From: Bacteroidota bacterium
GTDB taxonomy: Bacteria > Bacteroidota > Bacteroidia > Chitinophagales > Chitinophagaceae
NCBI GenBank assembly: GCA_030706685.1
Contig: JAUZOA010000014.1
Coordinates: 21,111 to 85,110 of the forward strand
Reading direction: 5' to 3'
DNA: 64,000 bases
The number at the start of each line of letters is the position of its first letter. The stretch's first letter is position 1. A program made the translations under genes and the position numbers. Shown one piece after another: positions 59,449 through 64,000 of this stretch. Below the pieces are notes generated by a model that was given only the letters and a program-made list of their open reading frames with translations, was not told the origin of the DNA and searched no databases.

Positions 59449-59652
59449 GTCCCCGATCTGCAATAGAACGGAAATATTAATTGATTTTTTAAATTTAGTA
59501 GAAAATTTGCAGATGAGGTCCGGGGCTTATTATTTTCCCGAAATTGCCCGGGGTCTGTTTAAACAGGAAGAGATGCGGCTATTTATTCCGCCCGTCTTTT
59601 ATACAATCAAGCCGGGTATACTGGTAAGCCGAATGGTATTTCGCAGGTGAGA

Positions 59653-61440
59653 TCAATCTGTTCTTTCCTTTTTTCGTTTTTTGTCTTTTGAATACAGCTG
59701 TTTAGCCTGTTGAACAATACTGACAAATTCCTGCTGAAGAATATTCTTATCGTCAGAAGAAGCAACTGCCCAGGATACAACATCATTCCAGGTCATATTT
59801 TTAACGAAGGGTGAGGCGCGGAGCATAGAACCAAACATGACCACCGCCGCCGAAAACCGGTAAGATTGGCCTATTTTATCAAAGGGTGTAAGTTCTGTCG
59901 AACTAACATGGTTGAAAATGTAGTTAGTGGTATCGTTGAGTGATTTGTTGGGTTCCTTATATTGAAGCCTGATCTGCGCGAAACGGGATCCGGCCATATT
60001 ACTTCCCGTTTGCTGATTTTGTTCCCTGGGTATCACTTCAAAAACGCTGATCAGTGACTGCCCGGATCCTATCTCGCCTCCTTCTATCACTGCCAGGGAA
60101 TCAGTCAAAGCACCTACTTTATTATCATATCCTATCAGCCGGTACTCTTTTACATATTGCGGGTTGAACTCTACATTCATATACACATCATCCGCCACGG
60201 CGTATAATGTCCCGGTAAATTCTTTCATTAATACTTTCTCCGCTTCTTTAAAATTATCCAGGTAAGCAAAATTTCCATTCCCCTTTTCGGCCAGTGTCTG
60301 GATCTTTGAGTCCTTATAATTTCCCATACCGACACCAAGACATGTCAGGTAAACGCCTGATTCTTTTTCCTGGGATATCAGTTCACCCAATTCGCTTTCT
60401 GATTTTAGTCCTACATTAAAATCACCATCTGTAGCGAGTATCACCCTGTTGTTACCGTTTTTAATAAAATGGTTCCTGGCTACGGTATAGGCCAGTCTTA
60501 TACCCGACTCCCCGGGAGTGGATCCACCGGGTGTCAACTGGTCAATCGTTTTTAAAATAGTATCTTTTTGAGCGCCGCTTGTTGTATTCAGCATAGTCCC
60601 CGTTACTCCGCCATACACAACAATAGCTACAGAATCTTTTGCCCTGAGGTTATTGACCAGCAGCCTGAATGCGGACTTGAGCAGTGGCAGACGGTTGGTC
60701 ATATCCATTGACCCGGATATATCAATCAGGAAGACAAGATTGCTTGGCGGCAGTGTATCAAGATTGATCTTTTTAGAAGAAAGATGTATATAATATAACC
60801 GGCTTTCGGGATTCCATGGGCAAGTAGTCAGCATCGTCTTAATATTGAAGATCTCATTATTAGGGGGTTCATAATAATCAATGTTGAAATAATTCAGCAT
60901 TTCCTCAATTCTTACTGCATCCGGGGGAACCGTTGAATGAAGATTAATAAACCGCCGGATATTGCTGTAAGAAGCCATGTCTACATTGAGCGATACACCT
61001 GAATTAGGAAATCGCCTGGCATCCACAAACCTGTTTTCTATGATGCTCGCATATGTTTCGTCACCGGCAAACCAGGTTCGTTGCTCTTCTCTTTGCATAT
61101 TTTTTACAAACGATGAAAGCTTATACCGCCGGGAATTGATGACAGATGAAGGCAGGGGTCTGAGTTTCACAGTGAGATAGGTATCCGCAATAACTACCAG
61201 CTTCTGGGGCTTATACCCGTCAAGTGAAAAACTAAGGGTATCTCTTGGCTGGTTGGAGGTGATGCCAAATGTGCCGAGTGTGCCTGTTTTGTAAACATAG
61301 CCCGTCCGCTTGTTCAAAATGGTTACATTTTGTAAAGCATTGCCCCCCTCATCCTTTACTTCGCCACGGAGATAATATTGCTGAGAGAATGTGGATGAGC
61401 TGATAATCAGGCAGAAAAATATGTGGCAAGCTGTCTTCAA
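59653..61440 (-). CDS. Secreted VWA-domain protein with carboxypeptidase-regulatory-like domain
   Basis: A 595-residue exported protein. A signal peptide (ACHIFFCLIISSSTFS) is followed by a CarboxypepD_reg-like beta-sandwich (about 23-95), a VWA N-terminal module (VDMASYSNIRRFINLHSTVP, EEMLNYFNIDY), and a von Willebrand A domain whose MIDAS is DISGSM (Asp240, Ser242, Ser244) with ATDGDFNVG further on; the C-terminal DUF3520-like part closes it. Such YfbK-like proteins are thought to bind ligands or partners through a metal ion. A Lys-rich tail (KDKKRKKERTD) ends it. It follows hpt by 51 nt. Confidence 0.88.
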   Translation of the reverse strand: MKTACHIFFCLIISSSTFSQQYYLRGEVKDEGGNALQNVTILNKRTGYVYKTGTLGTFGITSNQPRDTLSFSLDGYKPQKLVVIADTYLTVKLRPLPSSVINSRRYKLSSFVKNMQREEQRTWFAGDETYASIIENRFVDARRFPNSGVSLNVDMASYSNIRRFINLHSTVPPDAVRIEEMLNYFNIDYYEPPNNEIFNIKTMLTTCPWNPESRLYYIHLSSKKINLDTLPPSNLVFLIDISGSMDMTNRLPLLKSAFRLLVNNLRAKDSVAIVVYGGVTGTMLNTTSGAQKDTILKTIDQLTPGGSTPGESGIRLAYTVARNHFIKNGNNRVILATDGDFNVGLKSESELGELISQEKESGVYLTCLGVGMGNYKDSKIQTLAEKGNGNFAYLDNFKEAEKVLMKEFTGTLYAVADDVYMNVEFNPQYVKEYRLIGYDNKVGALTDSLAVIEGGEIGSGQSLISVFEVIPREQNQQTGSNMAGSRFAQIRLQYKEPNKSLNDTTNYIFNHVSSTELTPFDKIGQSYRFSAAVVMFGSMLRASPFVKNMTWNDVVSWAVASSDDKNILQQEFVSIVQQAKQLYSKDKKRKKERTD

Positions 61441-61491
61441 TGGGCTTGTTTAGCCGTGAAATTTACAAAAAAGGCTGACAAAGCTGTAAAT

Positions 61492-62025
61492 TTAAATTAA
61501 TTGATAAATCTCCTTCAGGTTACGGCCCAATCCGTCATAATCAAGGCCATAACCTACAACGAATTTATTGGGGATGCGGAACCCAATATAATTCAGTTCC
61601 AGGGGATACTCCGTAGCTTCTGGTTTATGCAACAGGGCGGCAATTTTGAGTGATTTGGGTTGTTGGTGAAGTAATTTCGGGAGAAAATTATAAAGCGTCT
61701 TTCCCGTATCTACTATATCTTCTACTATAACAACTTCTTTGTCGAAAAGGTCATCTTCCAACCCGATTGAAGTAACTACGCTCCCGGAAGATTTCAAACC
61801 TTTATAGGAAGCCAGTTTGATAAAACAAAGTTCGGCCTCGATAGTAAGTTGTTTGAACATGTCTGAAGCAAACATAAATGAACCATTCAGGATAGCGATG
61901 AAAAGCGGCCGTTTGCCGGCATAATCTTTATTGATGTCTCCTGCTATTTCCTTAACACGCTGTAAAATAGTTTCCTCGGAAAGATATGTCTCAAAAGATT
62001 TGTCATGTACTTTGATCACTGGCAT
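61492..62025 (-). CDS. hpt: Hypoxanthine phosphoribosyltransferase
   Basis: A 177-residue purine-salvage enzyme forming IMP or GMP from the base and PRPP. The PRPP-binding motif VVIVEDIVDTGKTL (98-111) is intact, as are the N-terminal AILNGSFMFASDM and the C-terminal FVVGYGLDYDGLGRNL, the purine-binding hood. The length is standard. It starts 6 nt after the glucosaminidase stop, in the same minus-strand run. Confidence 0.94.
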   Translation of the reverse strand: MPVIKVHDKSFETYLSEETILQRVKEIAGDINKDYAGKRPLFIAILNGSFMFASDMFKQLTIEAELCFIKLASYKGLKSSGSVVTSIGLEDDLFDKEVVIVEDIVDTGKTLYNFLPKLLHQQPKSLKIAALLHKPEATEYPLELNYIGFRIPNKFVVGYGLDYDGLGRNLKEIYQLI

Positions 62026-62031
62026 GTACCG

Positions 62032-63309
62032 TCATTTATATATTTTTAATTGCTGGCCCGTCTTCAGGTCATAACTGTTTAATTGGTTCCATTGTACAAG
62101 ATCATCAATCTTCACATTGTATTTTTTGGAAATGGAGTAAATAGTTTCCTGGGGGTGTACGGTATATTCGATAATTTCTTTTGTACTGTTTGGCGTAGCC
62201 GGTAAGCTCGCGGTCATTATCCCTTTCATATTGCCGGCATAGGCAACAGCATCACTATCTGTCTCATTTTTATTTTTAGCCAGCTCAGGCCGGGCTGGCG
62301 CTTTGGCGCGAAGATATAACCGGTCGCCCACTGCAGGCCGCATATCCTGCTGCAGTTGGTTATATTCCAGCAATGATTCTATCCTGATCGCTTCTGCCTG
62401 CGCTATATCATATAAAGTCTCTTCCGGTCTTACAATATGAAATTCATTATTCCCTGTCTTGCGTTTCCGCTGAAGGTAAACAAGCTGGTCTTTTTCCAAT
62501 ACTTCTCTTTCCTTCATATCATTGAATTCAAATATTCTTGCAAGAGGGATATTATATTGCTGCGCGATGCTGAGAAAAGAAACCCCTTCTTTAGCATAGA
62601 TCACTCTTGTTTCATTTATTTTAAATTCTTCCAGGGGATATTCCGGGTCTTTTGTAACTGCCCTGGTTGCAGGCAGCGCAGCTTTTACAGGTTCTTCTGT
62701 CCTTACGACAGCAGCTACTGCTGCAGTAGTTCCTGTTTCTTTTTTTTCATCGGTTTTCTGAGCTAATATCTCATCTTTTACCGGGCCCTTACCCATTGCG
62801 ATCAAAGTATAATCCTGCAAATGATAGTCTTCGATCAGTTTAATAATAATTTCCGGGTATCGTGGATTGGTAGCATAACCAGCCTTTTTCAGACCATAGG
62901 CCCAGGCGGAATAATTGAGCGGATCAAGCTTGAACAAGGGCGCATATCGGGGGCTTCCTTTCAAAAAATCAGAATGGTCCCGGTAAGAATCTGCCGGGGA
63001 ATTATACTTCCGAAAACATTCCCCCTTCAGGTCATCATCATGGAAAACGGATTCACCCTTCCAGGTGTCCTTACATTTTATCCCAAAATGATTATTTGAT
63101 TTTATGACCAGGTCGCTGGTACCAGCCATTGTCTCATGAATTCCCTGGGCCAGTTTGATAGCTGCCGGCACACCGGTCCTTTGCATTTCAGCTATGGCTA
63201 TATCCTTATAAGTACTGATATAGTTTTGAATGACTGTTTCATCCTGGCTGCGGGCCGCAAAACCTGCAAATAAGAAAATGAAAATCAGTATGTTCCGAAC
63301 GTTTTGCAT
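62032..63309 (-). CDS. Secreted glucosaminidase with LysM domains
   Basis: A 425-residue exported cell-wall enzyme. A signal peptide (RNILIFIFLFAGFAARS) precedes a GH73-type glucosaminidase domain (about 25-175) with the catalytic Glu in KLAQGIHETMAGTSDL and FGIKCKDTWKG, YRDHSDFL and YGLKKAGYATNPRY. A linker (about 176-225) leads to three LysM-like modules (EGVSFLSIAQQYNIPLARIF, PEETLYDIAQAEAIRIESLL, PQETIYSISKKYNVKIDDLV) that bind peptidoglycan. It would remodel or split the wall. It lies between the O-methyltransferase gene and hpt. Confidence 0.93.
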   Translation of the reverse strand: MQNVRNILIFIFLFAGFAARSQDETVIQNYISTYKDIAIAEMQRTGVPAAIKLAQGIHETMAGTSDLVIKSNNHFGIKCKDTWKGESVFHDDDLKGECFRKYNSPADSYRDHSDFLKGSPRYAPLFKLDPLNYSAWAYGLKKAGYATNPRYPEIIIKLIEDYHLQDYTLIAMGKGPVKDEILAQKTDEKKETGTTAAVAAVVRTEEPVKAALPATRAVTKDPEYPLEEFKINETRVIYAKEGVSFLSIAQQYNIPLARIFEFNDMKEREVLEKDQLVYLQRKRKTGNNEFHIVRPEETLYDIAQAEAIRIESLLEYNQLQQDMRPAVGDRLYLRAKAPARPELAKNKNETDSDAVAYAGNMKGIMTASLPATPNSTKEIIEYTVHPQETIYSISKKYNVKIDDLVQWNQLNSYDLKTGQQLKIYK

Positions 63310-63318
63310 GGATGGATA

Positions 63319-63957
63319 TTATAGCTTCCTGACAAGGTAAAGCCCGTCACGAAGAGTTAAAATTACTTTTTCAATATCTTTTCTTCCTTTAATGAATTCA
63401 TTGAAAGCTTTGATCCCTTTTGCACTTTTTCCTTTAGGGTTTTCTTCCAGCGCTTCGCCGTGGAAAAAAATATTATCCGCTAAAATAAAACCGTTTTGCC
63501 GAACCTTAGGCATAACAAGCTCAAAATATTCTATATAAGCCGGTTTATCTGCGTCAATGAATACAAGGTCCCAGGTTTCATCCAATTGGGGTATGATACT
63601 TAACGCATTACCGGTGTGTAAAATTATCTGGGCAGAATAAGAAGAAAGGTTAAAAAATCTTTTGGCGGTAGCGGCATCTTCTTCCCTCAATTCTATCGTA
63701 TGAAGCTGCCCGCCCGCTGTTAATCCTTTTGCAAGGCACAATGCACTATAGCCTGTAAAAGTGCCTATCTCCAGTATCCGGCGGGGGCGTATCATCCAAC
63801 TGATCGCCTCCAGCACTTTACCCTGCAAATGACCGCTTAGCATCTGGTATTCCGGATGGTGCTTTAATGTCCAGTCATTTATTTCCTTCAACAGGTCATC
63901 TTCGCCGGAAGAAAAATGTTCCGCATAAGATTGTACCCTGGGATTTATTAATTCCAT
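63319..63957 (-). CDS. SAM-dependent O-methyltransferase (CCoAOMT-like), second copy
   Basis: A 212-residue class I methyltransferase with the same signature as the one at 10453: SAM loop ILEIGTFTGYSALCLA (61-76) and acidic VFIDADKPAYIEYF. The N-terminal extension is different. The substrate is unknown. It leads the run O-methyltransferase, glucosaminidase, hpt, with 9 nt to the next gene. A -7-like TATCTTCG (minus strand, 63972-63979) lies 14 nt before the ATG, so the operon promoter is probably inside the window. Confidence 0.88.
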   Translation of the reverse strand: MELINPRVQSYAEHFSSGEDDLLKEINDWTLKHHPEYQMLSGHLQGKVLEAISWMIRPRRILEIGTFTGYSALCLAKGLTAGGQLHTIELREEDAATAKRFFNLSSYSAQIILHTGNALSIIPQLDETWDLVFIDADKPAYIEYFELVMPKVRQNGFILADNIFFHGEALEENPKGKSAKGIKAFNEFIKGRKDIEKVILTLRDGLYLVRKL

Positions 63958-63971
63958 TCCTGCAATTTTCG

Positions 63972-63979
63972 CGAAGATA
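63972..63979 (-). promoter_or_regulatory. -7-like box of the terminal minus-strand operon
   Basis: TATCTTCG, one base from TAnnTTTG, 14 nt before the O-methyltransferase ATG. The window ends before a -33 element could be judged. Confidence 0.4.
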
Positions 63980-64000
63980 AAACAGAAGAGGCTGGTTTGT

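Overview
The window looks like a chromosomal segment of a Bacteroidota member, most likely of the Chitinophagaceae or a close relative. This rests on Type IX secretion features (a PorP/SprF-like protein, a gliding-associated C-terminal domain and a type A sorting domain), promoters of the TTG-N19-TAnnTTTG class instead of sigma70 boxes, almost no Shine-Dalgarno sequences, and lineage-typical small families (DUF2795, DUF4266/DUF3570, Nif3 next to a zinc-ribbon coiled-coil protein). No rRNA, intact tRNA, CRISPR array, insertion sequence or prophage was recognised. The species assignment is inference.

Layout. 1-5.1 kb (minus strand): an accessory cluster with a truncated membrane protein, a patatin-like lipase with two membrane segments, an NlpC/P60-type hydrolase with a peptidoglycan-binding domain, a small helical protein, a lipoprotein, a membrane protein with an internal duplication and a papain-type peptidase. 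Three of these genes share a conserved leader just before the start codon. Divergent from it (5.6-8.0 kb, plus) is an overlapping four-gene set: small protein, membrane protein, histidine kinase, LuxR-type response regulator. 8-18.5 kb: mostly housekeeping (tgt, glycosyltransferase, O-methyltransferase, rsmG, orphan response regulator, M1 peptidase, rsmI, purS, pssA, Xaa-Pro aminopeptidase). 18.5-19.4 kb: a gene-free divergent region with a hairpin and an array of nine 11-bp units. 19.4-26 kb: pckA, a DUF922 protein, a TonB-like protein, deoxynucleoside kinase, trpS, gatC, an ABC ATPase and a cobalamin adenosyltransferase.

26-34.3 kb: a 1016-residue propeller sensor kinase and its response regulator, followed by an OmpA-domain protein and two unrecognised exported proteins. 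34.3-40.4 kb: ABC ATPase, DUF2795, fabI, recN, zinc-ribbon protein and Nif3-like protein. 40.7-43.2 kb: apbE-DUF4266-DUF3570, a probable flavinylation-linked envelope module. 43.3-45.6 kb: YitT, a DinB-like protein and a lipoprotein. 45.8-51.7 kb: a Type IX surface module made of a giant PKD-repeat protein, its PorP/SprF partner and a miniature sorting-domain protein. 51.7-57 kb: rlmI-like gene, a second 11-bp repeat array between related flanking repeats, grpE-dnaJ and a porin. 57-64 kb (minus): mgtE, a cation diffusion facilitator, a VWA-domain protein, hpt, a glucosaminidase with LysM domains and an O-methyltransferase.

Two non-coding themes stand out. First, two separate divergent intergenic regions carry arrays of 11-bp units with an ATAC-like core. 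Second, at least five intergenic spots carry perfect or near-perfect inverted repeats, each built from its own short-word vocabulary, and similar words also occur inside rsmG. Many housekeeping genes have a -7-like box ending only 4-14 nt before the start codon, suggesting very short or leaderless 5' ends.
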